From assembly GCA_014529385.2 (NCBI GenBank), contig CM043969.1, positions 13,341,446-13,405,445 of the forward strand: a DNA stretch of 64,000 nucleotides, written 5' to 3'. The translations under genes were made by a program, and so were the position numbers. Of the stretch, positions 23,615 to 33,854 are shown piece after piece. The notes beneath the pieces are model-generated. The model was not told the origin of the DNA and did no database searches. It was given only the letters and a program-made list of their open reading frames with translations. The stretch is from Adiantum capillus-veneris (Eukaryota; Streptophyta; Polypodiopsida; Polypodiales; Pteridaceae). Within the stretch, counting starts at the first letter, position 1. Every line of letters begins with the position of its first letter.

Positions 23615-24586
23615 GGCAAGAGAGTGGTTAGGAGTGAGGTTAAGATCCAAGTGTAGTTTGTACAAATGAAGCTTGATTACGGATATTCCACCAATAAAGA
23701 AGCTCCTTCCAAGTGATTTGTTGACCAATTTGCAACTAATTGGCTCCATCATCACTTGTGTTGTCTTCACTCCTTCCTCCATAGCTTGAGTCCAAGAGCT
23801 TCCTTATTTTAAAATGTAAAGAATCAACATAAAATCAATGCATATCTAGTAATAATAGAAAGGGGTTGAATGAAAACTTATGAATTACAACAAGATTAAG
23901 CATGATTTGAGAGATGATTAGAAGAGGAATTTGTGGTGGTTTTATGAGCTTGAGAGAGAGGAGGAAGGAGGGGAGGGTGAGGAGACTAATGGCTGATTTT
24001 TAGAGAAGGACTCAATGTGGAAAAGGAAGGGTGTGTGTGTAAAGGTAGAGGGGGTGGTCTCCACCACAGTTGAAAAAACTGGCGTCCACTATTTTTGCCA
24101 TATCTCCTAGACCGTAGCTGCAAAAATTATACAAAAACTATGGTCATAATCTCGAGCTCATAAGCTACAGCTTTGATGAAGAGAACTTTTCTTGGATCGA
24201 AGTGGACGTATTTTTAAAAAAGCAAGCAAAATCATGTGTCTGTTTCCTTTCTTCACCAAGTCTTCCACCTGGGTCCCATCTGTTTGAATCATCATATGGC
24301 TCCAAAGCCATGATGATATGAGCCCCTCATGACTCTTGAATTATGGGTGCATGGCTCCACAAACACATCATATCTTTTCTTTTCACATTTGCATATTTTC
24401 CCTTCCCTTTACCCCACTAGGTTCTACCTTTCACCTCCTGTGAACTAGTCAAGGAAAAATTCCCATCAAGTCATTTTTTGAATTTTTCCAAGAGGTTGTT
24501 CTCACTCTTTCTTTTATTGTGAACCTCCAGAAGCAGGGAAAACCAACAAAATGTAGTAACCAAAAAATTTGTGATAGGCTCGGATC

Positions 24587-24599
24587 ATAGCCCCCTCAA
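24587..24599 (-). promoter_or_regulatory. Polypurine tract next to the 3' LTR
   Basis: Minus-strand TTTGAGGGGGCTA lies directly before the LTR start TGATCCGAGCC and just after the integrase stop of element B, the expected plus-strand priming site position. Confidence 0.75.
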
Positions 24600-24628
24600 A
24601 CCTGGGTAGAGGTATTTATGCCTCTAGC

Positions 24629-25786
24629 CTAGTTTCTTTGATCTTGGGTTGACCTTATTCTGATGTGATAAGGCTTTAGACGCCATCCATTATTCCTGGT
24701 CTTGTGCACTTTACCATTAATGTCTTGAAGTCTGTAAGAGCCATTTTTGAACTTTTTGGTGACCAAGAACGGGCCTTCCCATCGAAAAAGAAACTTTCCA
24801 TCCTTACGAGTGTCGAAGCGATTGTCATATCGAAGCACTAGAGATCCCTTTTTGATGTCTTTAGATGCTAGCTTTTTGTTGAACTTTTCTCTGCGATTCT
24901 CTGCTTCTTGAGAGTAGTGGTTGATGGCTTCTTCACGATCCAATTGCAGCCTCTCTAGATCCATGATCCTTTGATGTACTTTCTCCTTTTGAGAGCCTAC
25001 CTGGCTACCCAATATTCGAATACTTGTTAACTTCACTTCAATGGGAAAAAGTGCCTCCTTTCCATAAACCAAATGAAAGGGTGTGTACCCTAATGCGGTT
25101 TTGAAGGAGGTTCTATAGGCCCATAGAGCTCCATTCAGGTGTTTATCCCAATCTTGGCGCCTGGCATGTACCTGTTTGGTGAGAATTTTGCAAATGATTC
25201 CATTTACCTTTTCCACCAAGCCATTGCATTGAGGGTAGTAAGGAGTAGAGTGTTGATGCTGAATATTTAGCTTATGCATGAGTTCTCCTACCAAGTCTGC
25301 TCTAAACCCTGGTCCTCTATCAGATAGTATTTCAAGAGGGGTGCCAAACCGGCAACATATGTGGTCAAAGATGAACTGACTCACATCCTTAGCAGTAATT
25401 CTATTGGTCGGCATAGCCTCAGCCGATCTAGTCATGTAGTCTACTCCCATGATGATGTACTCTTTACCTGACTGAGTGCGTGGTAGAGGTCCTATGGCAT
25501 CAATTCCCCACTTTTCAAAGGGCCCATATACCTTTATTGGGTTCTGAGGTTCAGCTATGAGCCGTCGTGGTCCTGCTTTCTGACATTCATCACATGTTTG
25601 ACACCAGTATTTGACATCACGATGAAGACTTGGCCAAGTACACCCAGCTTGTAGAACCTTTCTACTAGTGACATCGTGTGCAAAGTGTCCTCCGCACATA
25701 TCATCGTGACAAGCTTTTAAAATCTCTTCAATTTCACTCTTCAAAGGCACTCTCCTAAGCACACCATCCTTACCAAGACAATACAA
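24629..25786 (-). CDS. Element B integrase, essentially intact ORF
   Basis: A 385-codon open frame. The N-terminal zinc module has H27, H34, C65 and C68 (HDDMCGGHF ... WCQTCDEC). The catalytic core carries D96 (WGIDAIGPLP), D156 (LSDRGPGF) and E192 (NGLVEKVNG), giving the D-35-E spacing. ALWAYRTSFKTALGYTPFH and YGKEALFPIEVKL follow. The C-terminal domain (LVLRYDNRF, FRWEGPFLVTKKF, NGSYRLQDINGKVH) is SH3-like and no chromodomain is seen. It inserts element cDNA into DNA. It was once the end of a pol polyprotein; a 41-bp duplication just upstream breaks the frame to RNase H, so the ATG here is probably not a natural start. Confidence 0.92.
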   Translation of the reverse strand: MYCLGKDGVLRRVPLKSEIEEILKACHDDMCGGHFAHDVTSRKVLQAGCTWPSLHRDVKYWCQTCDECQKAGPRRLIAEPQNPIKVYGPFEKWGIDAIGPLPRTQSGKEYIIMGVDYMTRSAEAMPTNRITAKDVSQFIFDHICCRFGTPLEILSDRGPGFRADLVGELMHKLNIQHQHSTPYYPQCNGLVEKVNGIICKILTKQVHARRQDWDKHLNGALWAYRTSFKTALGYTPFHLVYGKEALFPIEVKLTSIRILGSQVGSQKEKVHQRIMDLERLQLDREEAINHYSQEAENRREKFNKKLASKDIKKGSLVLRYDNRFDTRKDGKFLFRWEGPFLVTKKFKNGSYRLQDINGKVHKTRNNGWRLKPYHIRIRSTQDQRN

Positions 25787-25790
25787 GTCA

Positions 25791-25872
25791 TCATTTACTA
25801 TGCGATACCTGGTAGCCTTCCTAGCTAACGATCATTTACTATGCGATACCTAGTAGCCTCTAGAGCTGGAGG
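25791..25872. repeat. 41-bp tandem duplication at the RNase H/integrase junction of element B
   Basis: TCATTTACTATGCGATACCT occurs at 25791 and 25832, with near-identical following sequence. The duplicated codons encode ATRYRIVND in two different frames. Because 41 is not a multiple of three, it introduces the stop and frame change between RNase H (ending 25825) and integrase (beginning 25786). The frame difference of the two ORFs is exactly that of a 41-bp insertion. Confidence 0.9.
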
Positions 25873-26208
25873 TGGTGGAAGTTCCTTTCTCTTCAAATGG
25901 AAAACTTTTTCATAGCACTTGTTTGTTAAAATGTCGGCTAAGCATGCTCGAGTTGTTCTTTCAACCTGTATTGTATAATCAAACTCTTGAAGTCGCACCA
26001 CCCACTTTGCTATTTTGTCAGAGATTTCCATATGTTGTAGTGCATAGGGAAACATATCCTCCACAGTGATAATTACAAACCTCTTTGGCAGCAAGTATGG
26101 CCGAAATTTGGTTATCGCAAACATGAGAGCTAGCACTAGTTGTTCCATCAGGGTGTAGGCCTTCTCTGTGTTTTCCATGAGGTGGATAGCAAAATACACA
26201 GGCCTCAT
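25825..26208 (-). pseudogene. Element B RNase H domain
   Basis: Starts RPVYFAIHLMENTEKAYTL, the usual gypsy RNase H entry, followed by LALMFAITKFRPYLLPKRF and IAKWVVRLQEFDYTIQVER. The usual TDH block reads TVED here, a change in a conserved segment. It is shifted by one frame from RT at about 26,206. No aRNH domain lies between it and the integrase, unlike element A. Confidence 0.87.
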
Positions 26209-27620
26209 AAGGATGTTTTTGGATCTTTTTGTAGGAGGGCAACACCAATGGCCTCTTCTCCCACACTAGGGTTTACAAAGAATGTTTCTTCCCCACAAGG
26301 TTGGAGGATTACAGGTAGTGACCCTAACATTTTTTTTATCTCTCTAAAATGCCCATCACTTTCTTCACTCCAAACAAGCGTCTCTTGACGAGTCAGCTGT
26401 TGTAGAGGAAATATCACTTGGGAGAGTAAGTGTATGAATCTACTCAAATATCTTAGCTTTTGCAAGAAAGAGATTAATTGTTTGATGGAAGTTGGGGAAG
26501 GTAGATTTAGCAATGTTTCTATCTTTTCAGGATCTACCTCGATTCCATCAATGGACAATACATGCCCCAATAGTGTAACCTTGCTTTCCCCAATGTGACA
26601 TTTGTCCTTGTTTAGTTGTCCACTCAGCTTAGCTAAACGAGTAAATCCTTCATCAATCTTCCGGAGATGCATACTTTTGGAGTTGTAAATACAAAAGTCA
26701 TCTATGAAAACCCTTATGGACTTACCAAAGTAAGGTTGGAAGACCATATTCATGAATCGTTGAAAGGTGGCTGGAGCGTTGGTGAGACCAAAAAGCATGA
26801 CTCGAAATGCAAAACAGCCCCATGGTGTGATGAAAGTAGTCTTTTTCTGGTCCTCCTCTGCAATGCGTATTTGAAAGTAGCCGGAGTAGCCATCACACAC
26901 TGTGTATCGCTCGGGGCCTGCTACTTCATTTAGAATCTCATCTTGAAATGGGAGAGGGAAGTGGTCCCTCTTTGTTGCAGAATTTAGTGGCTTGTAATCC
27001 ACACACACTCGCCATTTACCATTCTTCTTTAGCCTCACCACTACTAGGGAGACCCATTCTGAATCTTCTACTGGGTATATGAATCCTGCTTCTAAGAGTC
27101 TCTTCACCTTGGACAATAGTGCATTTTGTTGCACAACTCCTAATCTTCTTAGTTTTTGTACTACTGGCTTGCTCCCTTCTTTTAGATGGATATGATGCTT
27201 CACTGTAGTGACAACTGTAATGTGAGTGTAATCAGAAATAAACAATGATGCATGCTTCTTGAGAACATTTACATAACCCTCCCTTTCTTCTTCCTTTATA
27301 TCCTTGGATAACATCTTCTCTAGGCTGGCATCCCACACATTCTCCATTTGGATCCTTGGGTTGTCTTCTGATGAGGTAGCTTCCTTTATGGTGACGCCCA
27401 TGACGTCGAGAGTGCTATCACTCTCTTCACTTGAACTCTCTTCCTCGTCCATGGATGAGGAGCATCCACTTGAGCTCCACTCATCAGCTGACATCTCTAG
27501 TTCAAGGTTCTCTTGTCGCCCATTATTCAAGTTATAAACCACCTTCCGACTATGGCCACCCACACGAGGCCTCAACTCCAAGTCTCTTGTTGCCCAATCT
27601 TGCCTAGCTCCTATACCCAT
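26205..27620 (-). pseudogene. Element B reverse transcriptase (end of protease to RT thumb)
   Basis: A 471-codon open frame. Residues 40-90 are a Ser/Glu-rich linker. The RT palm has WVSLVVVRLKKNGKWRVCV (about 189-207), catalytic D243 in YTVCDGYSGYFQI, FGLTNAPATFQRFMNMVF (278-295) and D307-D308 in VFIDDFCIYNSK. The thumb and connection follow (LGHVLSIDGIEVDPEKIET; FFVNPSVGEEAIGVALLQKD). It is in the same frame as gag-pro upstream, separated by two nonsense codons in the ILGRPW-like protease end. The RT itself is uninterrupted. Confidence 0.93.
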
Positions 27621-27653
27621 GAGCCAAGGTCATCCTAAAATAAGGGGGTATCC

Positions 27654-29399
27654 TTATCCCTTCACTGGCATCACATAAGCATCAACCTCTGTAGTGATTC
27701 CAAAAAGAGAAACTCTCAAAGCTTTCACTACACCCACACAAGTGACAGAGACATTATTGGCCATTTTTGCCCTAAAGTTTGATGATTCCATTACCTCTAA
27801 ACCTAATTGATGCATTAGCTTTTCTGTCATGACACAAACCTCTGCTCCACTGTCAATGTAAGTTTTTGGAATCCGTTGTCCCTTGATTTGAGCCTCCACC
27901 AAAGGCACTATATCCTTGAGACCATAGGCTTTGATTACACTTACTAGCTTACTTTGCTTTGCCCTCGTGGTCACCATTTTTGACCACTGTCGTCGCAGCT
28001 TTGGGGAGATATGAAGTAGTTGTGGCCAAGTAATCTTTGGTCCTTGAAAACTCACATCAGTTGTCAAGTCATAAGGTTGTGTCCGAGATCCCATAGGGAA
28101 ATCAGAGATGTCAATTTGAGACCTAGTACGGGTCTTTCTCTTCTTGGCTTCATCTCTAGTTGCTAGAGATGTATTTGCTTCATTGCTTGCATCCTTGCTT
28201 ATTTCTTTACTTACTTCATCTTGGACACGCACAATCTTGATAGGCATTGTAGCCACTTCATCTATCTTCATCTTCCCTTTAGCTATATCTTCCTGGTTGC
28301 TTCTGCCCTTGAAGACCTCCTCCATCCTTATGATGCTCACATTTGGTTGAGTGGCAGGGGCTTGAGCTTGAGCACAAGGTGGCTGCAAAATTTGAGGTTG
28401 TGGTTGCTCTTGTGCTTGAGCTCTAGCATGGGGAGGACTTACTTGTTGTCGAGGACCTCTTATAGGGTAGTCATATCTTCTGGGATGAGGGCAATTATAC
28501 ATGCAGTGGCCATTTTCCCCACAATTGTAACACAACATTTCCCTTGCTTGACGTCGCATTGGTGGCCGATTCCCACCATTCCCCTCAATAGGCCTTCTTG
28601 CACCCTGCACAAGATTTACTCTCAAACCCTCTAGCTGGTTTATTAGATTGTTTATTTGTTGGATCATATCTTCTTGTTGACCTCTATTGAGGTCTGGTGC
28701 ATTAGGCACATTTGGAGGTACGTGAGAAGCTTCCATAGTTGTGATATTGCCTCCCAAAGCTAGCTGGCCAGCTTGGGCTTGATAGAGAATCTTTCGATTC
28801 TTTTTCCTAGCAATTCTTAAGGCATCTTCAAAAGTATTTGGAAATTTGCTCTTTACCTTCTCCCTTAGCAAGGGGTACAAACCTGAGATAAATCGATCCT
28901 TTTGGAGGCAATTGGGAGCTTGCTCACCAGGGTTTAGTGAGTCTGACCATTGCCCCCAAAGTTTCAGAAAACCTTCCTCATAGGTTGCATAACCATGAGG
29001 GTCAGCTTGATAAAGGGCCAGAAGCCATTGCCATAGTTCTTCTGCCGAATTGGCTCGTTGAAATCTTCGTAGGAAAGCCTCCTTCAATTCCTCCCATTCA
29101 GCTCTTTGGGTTGGATCTAGAGCCTGGAACCATACCCTAGCTTCTTCTTTGAGCACCAAAGGAAAAGCTCTCAATTTCAATGCTTCTTCATCCCTTCCAG
29201 AGACAAGAAAATCCATCTCCAAGTTATCCAAAAAATCCCCAGCATTTTTCCCACTACGCCCAAAAAAATTAGGGAAATCCGTGATAGGATGGGTTGCCTT
29301 CCTCTCAATACAACACAAAGATGAAAACGTTGGAGAGGGGGAATAGGGAACACACCCAGCACACACAATGCTTGCCTCTCTATAGCCCAGGGATTCCAC
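27654..29399 (-). CDS. Element B gag and protease
   Basis: A 581-codon ORF. The capsid region (about 40-200) includes FFGRSGKNAGDFLDNLEMD, LVLKEEARVWFQALDP and FLRRFQRANSAEELWQ. The zinc knuckle C290-C293-H298-C303 (CYNCGENGHCMYNC) binds RNA. After a Gln/Pro/Ala-rich linker the retropepsin has D516-S517-G518 (TYIDSGAEVCVMT), LRVSLFGITTEVDAYVMP and, past the stop, GYPLILG. Stops at 27654-27656 (TAA) and about 27,628 (TGA, at the Arg of the usual LGRPW) cut the protease end from RT in the same frame. The likely native start may be nearer residue 30. The 5' neighbour is an LTR-like segment. Confidence 0.92.
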   Translation of the reverse strand: MESLGYREASIVCAGCVPYSPSPTFSSLCCIERKATHPITDFPNFFGRSGKNAGDFLDNLEMDFLVSGRDEEALKLRAFPLVLKEEARVWFQALDPTQRAEWEELKEAFLRRFQRANSAEELWQWLLALYQADPHGYATYEEGFLKLWGQWSDSLNPGEQAPNCLQKDRFISGLYPLLREKVKSKFPNTFEDALRIARKKNRKILYQAQAGQLALGGNITTMEASHVPPNVPNAPDLNRGQQEDMIQQINNLINQLEGLRVNLVQGARRPIEGNGGNRPPMRRQAREMLCYNCGENGHCMYNCPHPRRYDYPIRGPRQQVSPPHARAQAQEQPQPQILQPPCAQAQAPATQPNVSIIRMEEVFKGRSNQEDIAKGKMKIDEVATMPIKIVRVQDEVSKEISKDASNEANTSLATRDEAKKRKTRTRSQIDISDFPMGSRTQPYDLTTDVSFQGPKITWPQLLHISPKLRRQWSKMVTTRAKQSKLVSVIKAYGLKDIVPLVEAQIKGQRIPKTYIDSGAEVCVMTEKLMHQLGLEVMESSNFRAKMANNVSVTCVGVVKALRVSLFGITTEVDAYVMPVKG

Positions 29400-29816
29400 A
29401 GCACCCCTAACCTCTCAAAAAACACCTTCAAATCGGCTAATTTGCACGAGCAATTCTACCTTCGCATACAAAACAACTACCTCACTCTTCGCACAAGAAC
29501 ACCCACAACACAAGTGCACCCACACTACTTAACTCACCCGTTCCGACTCACAAAACACCCCTAATCTGCACTCTTGATAGCACCCTTCAAACTGCAGGCA
29601 AACCCTCTGCAAATAATGGTTAACACACCACAAGTGAGAGAGAAGGAGGGGATTGGGGAGAAGCAATACAAGAGATTGGGCAAATGGTTGGTATTATTGC
29701 ATAGAGTGTAGCACAATTGATGTATGCAGTTTCAATGGAAAGCTTGGCATCACACAAGATTCAAGCTTTCACCTACTCACACAGGCAAAAAAGCCCTTCA
29801 ATTTTCTCATTAACAA

Positions 29817-29829
29817 CCTTTTATAGGGG
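29817..29829 (-). promoter_or_regulatory. TATA-like box in the fragment C LTR-like segment
   Basis: CCCCTATAAAAGG on the minus strand, about 420 bp upstream of the gag B ORF. Confidence 0.5.
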
Positions 29830-30148
29830 TACCTTTAGGAGGCCCAAAAAAAGAAAAAAAGGTGAGTTTCTCTTGACGTGGCCTTCACTTAGAGCTTCTT
29901 TTAGTATTTTATTGCATTGTTAACACTTGGCCTAGTTTGCTTTTAGAAACATGTACATGGTGTGCACACTAGCCCTTTGCATCTTCCACCTTGGCTGGCC
30001 GGATCTCCCCCCTTTTGGTCTTGCATCTGGCTTTGTCCACTTGGCCCTCAACTTGGCCGGCTTTGGCTTTGCTTTATACCACTTGGATGCTCCCGGATTC
30101 TCTCTCTCACTCCCTGCTGTGGAGCTCACCCCTTACCTGAGAGGGGAA

Positions 30149-30172
30149 GGCAATAGCGATATCGCTATTGCC
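30149..30172. repeat. Perfect 24-bp palindrome
   Basis: Two 12-bp arms, GGCAATAGCGAT and its exact reverse complement, meet without a spacer at 30160/30161 inside the LTR-like segment. Confidence 0.97.
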
Positions 30173-31561
30173 CCCCGCCTCTTCCTTCAAAACTTTCATG
30201 CTTTGGAAGCCGCGGGAACCCCCCCTTTTGGTCTGCCATGTCATCACCGGGCTTATGCCGCCACGGGAGCCACCGCCATCCAACACCGCCAAAATTCGCC
30301 GCCGGACGCCCACAGCAGCGCCATGTTCTTTCCTCCATAGCCCACGCTCAAGAGAGCTCCACTCCACCTCTTCGATGCTAATGAGGAGCCCACACTGTAT
30401 TATATATACCCCGGCTTTGCAACATTCCCTTCCGCATGTGGGTTTAAGCTCGGCCACGTGGCGGCACCCCATTGTCTTGCACCCCTAAGGGTCATGAACC
30501 CCTTCAAAAGCATTGAGAAAAAAAACTTTTTTTTGGTACTTTCCCCCAACTCCCATTCTTTGCTCCAACCTCCTACTGCCAAACTAGAACCACCTACTGA
30601 AGCCCCACTTTTCCGGCTCTGACCACACCCTCCATCTCTGCATTTTGACTTCTCGGCATCCGCGAACCTAGGCCTTCAAAAATGGAAAAAACCATCTACA
30701 ACCAACTTCGGGCAAAGACTCCCAGTTTTCCGATGGCTATATCTCCTTGCTCCGACCTCCGTTTGGCATGCAGTCTCTTCCTGTTAGCTCCATATGATGT
30801 ACATTCTGCTCTAGAACTTTGTTGAGGCTCAAAAGATAGCAGATGGCACGTACTCCAATGCGGTCAAGTGGGCTCAGACCTGGCCCTCGGAAAAACTTCC
30901 ACTGACCATATCTTGCAAACCGTGGCTTCGATCCACAATCCGAAAAAATGGGTAGGCTCCATGAATTGATCTCTACGCATCTATACCTCAAGCTCCACTT
31001 GGACCACCTGTCTCCAGTTGCCCTGTCCGGCAAGAATCTGCAAACCTCCAAAACTTCAACCTTCAATAACTTGGGCTCCGTAGCTCAGTTTGATGAGCTG
31101 TCTGGACCTGCTCCTTCATCACTTCAAGCTCTTCATTTCGAGACCTCAAAACTGCACTTTGCATCTCTTTCACCTGCTACCCCAATTAGCACATTATGGA
31201 GCCTTTCTTGGCCTATAAGCCGCATCATGCATACATTTCCGCTACTACTTGCTATCCCATGAACTTCCTAGCTGCTCCAGTCCTTTGCCATGCTTTTGCT
31301 TGCCTGTACACACCTGTCCATGCCATCTTCTAGAGCCGACATACTTTGGCTGCACCATCATTGCCCACCCCCCTGTTGAGCATTTATGCTCAACCACATA
31401 AAAGCTTTATTTCACTATAAACTGCAAAAACCTGGCACACACCATGAGAAAACTCAAACCATATGTACAATGTTTTATGGCACGCTATCACCTAAACCTT
31501 CAAGTGGGTTGCCCCACCCCCCTGTATAAGAATCTGATGCACCGCTGACACTAACTCCCTT

Positions 31562-31740
31562 TCAAAGTAGAGCTTTGAGACGAAGACCATTTACCCGATG
31601 TTTAAGAAATAGACCATCCAACCTGACTAGTGCATATGTACCATTTGGAAAAACATGGTGAACCTTGTAAGGCCCCGTCCACTTTTTCTTGAATTTCTTC
31701 TGAAAGGCCGCCTTCACTACGGGTGGTATGGAGATGAAAA
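31562..31740 (-). pseudogene. Stray integrase C-terminal fragment (element C)
   Basis: FQKKFKKKWTGPYKVHHVF, NGTYALVRLDG and KHRVNGLRLKALL match the C-terminal domain of the element A integrase (FQKKFQIKWEGPFKV ... RVNGLRLK). It lies immediately inside the 5' LTR of the nested block and is followed by a polypurine tract and an LTR-like segment. It is the 3' end of a third gypsy element whose remainder is missing. Confidence 0.87.
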
Positions 31741-31838
31741 TCGGTGGTATACACCAAAACAAACTCCACTGCGCCACAAGGGAAATGAGATGAGGGCACC
31801 ACCTAGTCTTGGAAGCATGGACTAGGACCGCTACGCAA

Positions 31839-31841
<3 letters not shown>

Positions 31842-31903
<62 letters not shown>
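31842..31903. repeat. (GA)n microsatellite inside the sister LTR
   Basis: Same position as 23217-23285 in the other LTR. Ser-Leu ORFs over it are artefacts. Confidence 0.97.
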
Positions 31904-31906
<3 letters not shown>

Positions 31907-32223
31907 TATCACTATGAATGAAGTATTAACCTCAATGTCTGTACAAGGAATGGATAATTTCAAGCACTCCCAACACAAATAGCATGTAGATTACTAAACA
32001 ACAACTCAAGATTTAGCCAAAATCACATCAAGCACTCTCACACACACATAAAAGATCTCTCTTAATTAACATAAGTAAGAGGAGGGGAGGTTACTAGCAT
32101 AAAACAATTTGCACTCTAGAATGTGCAAAGAATAGAGTGAATGAATGAGCTTTATGGGCTCATGATGAGTGATACAAAGACTCAATGAGGCTGAGGGAGA
32201 CTTGAAATTACAAAAGGGGGGGA

Positions 32224-32234
32224 CTCTTTATATA
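32224..32234 (-). promoter_or_regulatory. TATA box of the LTR (5' copy)
   Basis: TATATAAAGAG on the minus strand, conserved with the 3' copy. Confidence 0.65.
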
Positions 32235-33383
32235 GGCAAGAGAGTGATTAGGAGTGAGGTTAAGATTCAAGTGCAATTTGTACAAATGAAGCTTGATTAG
32301 GGACATTCCACCAATGAAGAAGCTCCTTCGAAGTGATTTGTTGACCAATTTGCAAATAATTGGCTCCATCATCACTTGTGTTGTCTTCACTCCTTCCTCC
32401 ATAGCTTGAGTCCAAGAGCTTCCTTATTTTAAAATGTAAATAATCTACATAAAATCAATGCATATCTAGTAATAATAGAAAGGGGTTGAATGAAAACTTA
32501 TGAATTACAACAAGATTAAGCATGATTTGAGAGGTGATTAGAAGAGGAATTTGTGATGGTTTTATGAGCTTGAGAGAGAGGAGGAAGGAGGGGAGGGTGA
32601 GGAGACTAATGGATGATTTTTAGAGAAGGACTCAATGTGGAAAAGGAAGGGTGTGTGTGTAAAGGTAGAGGGGGTGGTCTCCACCACAGTTGAAAAAACT
32701 GGCGTCCACTATTTTTGCCATATCTCCTAGACCGTAGCTGCAAAATTGTAAAAAAACTATGGTCAAAATCTCCAGCTCATAAACTACAACTTTGATGAAG
32801 ACAACTTTTCTTGGATCGGAGTGGACATATTTTTAAAAAATCAAGCAAAATCATGTGTCTGTTTCCTTTCTTCACCAAGTCTTCCACCTGGGTCCCATCT
32901 GTTTGAATCATCATATGGCTCCAAATCCATGATGATATGAGCCCATCATGACCCTTGAATCATGGGTGCATGGCTCCACAAACACATCATATCTTTTCTT
33001 TTCACATTTACATATTTTCCCTTCCCTTTACCACTAGGTTCTACCTTTCACCTCCTGTGAACTAGTCAAGGAAAAATTCCCATCAAGTCATTTTTTGAAT
33101 TTTTCCAAGAGGTTGTTGTCACTCTTTCTTTTATTGTAAACCTCTAGAAGCACGAAAAACCAACAAAACGTAGTAACCAAAAAATTTGTGATAGGCTCGG
33201 ATCACTATCACTGTCCTCATCAGTCACTGTGGAATAGTCCTCATCACTAGACTCATCCTCATCTTCATGAAGCTCCTCCAATCATTTCCTTGTGTCCATA
33301 TTATAAAGCTTCTTGGCACCTGTCTTTCCATAGAGACTAATCGTACCATGTCGCCAATCTTGAACAGCTCCCACTGCACGTAA

Positions 33384-33774
33384 CTATGGTCTGCCTAGTA
33401 TAATAGGATATGCTCCCAACCCCGCTGGCATCACATGAAAATCAACCACCGCCTTTGCATCATACGCCTCCACTTCTAAGCTCTTTATAACACCCAAACA
33501 TTTTACTTTTTGATGGTTTGCCAATCTAATCCGGAAGCCTGACACCCCAGTCACTATAAGACCCATCTTCTCAATGCATGAGTGTGTTATGACACATATT
33601 TGGGCTCCACCATCCACATAACCTTGTCCCATATTTTTTTTTGTGCCACACATCTACTATTGGACAAATGTCTGGTAGCTCATCCATTGCCAACACCTTC
33701 ACTAAACCCATCTCTGGCTCTTTCTCCATTGGGTTAACCATCCTCTTCCATTGTCGCTTTAGCTTAGGAACCAT
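33384..33774 (-). pseudogene. Element A protease
   Basis: 33774-33571 gives LKRQWKRMVNPMEKEPEMG and LPDICPIVDVWHKKK. After a frame change at a T9 run (33,631-33,639) the retropepsin active site reads YVDGGAQICVIT (D-G-G-A in place of the usual D-S-G-A), then FRIRLANHQKVKCLGVIKS, VDFHVMPAGLGAYPIILGRP. Downstream lies an acidic Ser/Glu/Asp linker cut by the nested block at 33204. Confidence 0.88.
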
Positions 33775-33854
33775 CTCTATAAACTACCCAAAAGTAACAT
33801 CGGCTTTCCTGCTTGTCAAATCCTCCTTCAAGTCATAACTTAATTGCCCATCCC

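Larger units (their letters stand above)
23140..24586 (-). repeat. Nested block LTR, 3' copy (minus orientation)
   Basis: On the minus strand it begins TGATCCGAGCCTATCACAAA and is preceded by a polypurine tract (TTTGAGGGGGCTA, 24587-24599). It matches the 5' copy over its full length with a few per cent difference by eye. It contains a (GA)n tract at 23217-23285 and a TATATAAAGAG box at 23604-23614. Confidence 0.93.
29432..31518 (-). repeat. Third LTR-like segment (fragment C) upstream of gag B
   Basis: A polypurine tract (ACAGGGGGG, 31519-31527) precedes TGGGGCAACCCAC on the minus strand. The segment has a TATA-like CCCCTATAAAAGG at 29817-29829, lacks coding motifs, and holds LTR-style sequence (AGGAGATATAGCCATCGG). 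This fits a 3' LTR of the element whose integrase end is at 31562-31740. There is no second copy in the window, so LTR identity is inference and the right limit (about 29,450) is approximate. It is more GC-rich than its neighbours. Confidence 0.55.
23140..33204 (-). mobile_element. Nested block inserted in element A: LTR - fragment C - element B - LTR
   Basis: Two near-identical ~1.45-kb repeats (about 23140-24586 and 31747-33204) flank an interior read on the minus strand. The outer flanks on both sides are acidic linker sequence of element A, so the whole block sits inside A. Reading downward: LTR, integrase C-terminal fragment (31740-31562), polypurine tract, LTR-like segment (31518 to about 29,450), gag-pro (29399-27654), RT-RH-INT (27620-24629), polypurine tract, LTR. 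A perfect 5-bp target duplication was not found. Confidence 0.85.
31747..33204 (-). repeat. Nested block LTR, 5' copy (minus orientation)
   Basis: Matches 23140-24586. On the minus strand it starts TGATCCGAGCC at 33204 and ends near GGTGTA at about 31,747. It contains (GA)n at 31842-31903 and TATATAAAGAG at 32224-32234. No leader with a clear tRNA primer site follows; coding sequence of integrase fragment C starts almost at once, which is odd for a 5' LTR. Confidence 0.92.

Noticed and set aside
26667-26933. Plus-strand ORFs across the gypsy coding regions (also 28.1-28.6, 34.5-35.0, 56.9-57.7, 62-62.7 kb)
   Set aside because: Antisense shadows of well-supported minus-strand gag and pol domains.
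30100-30490. Overlapping ORFs on both strands (about 105-130 codons)
   Set aside because: GC-rich LTR-like sequence with few stops; no protein motif, and both strands are equally open.
23100-33215. Perfect target-site duplication for the nested block
   Set aside because: Flanks of the two LTRs (CCTCT-like left, CTATC right) do not match exactly; the boundary bases on the left are uncertain, so no TSD is claimed.
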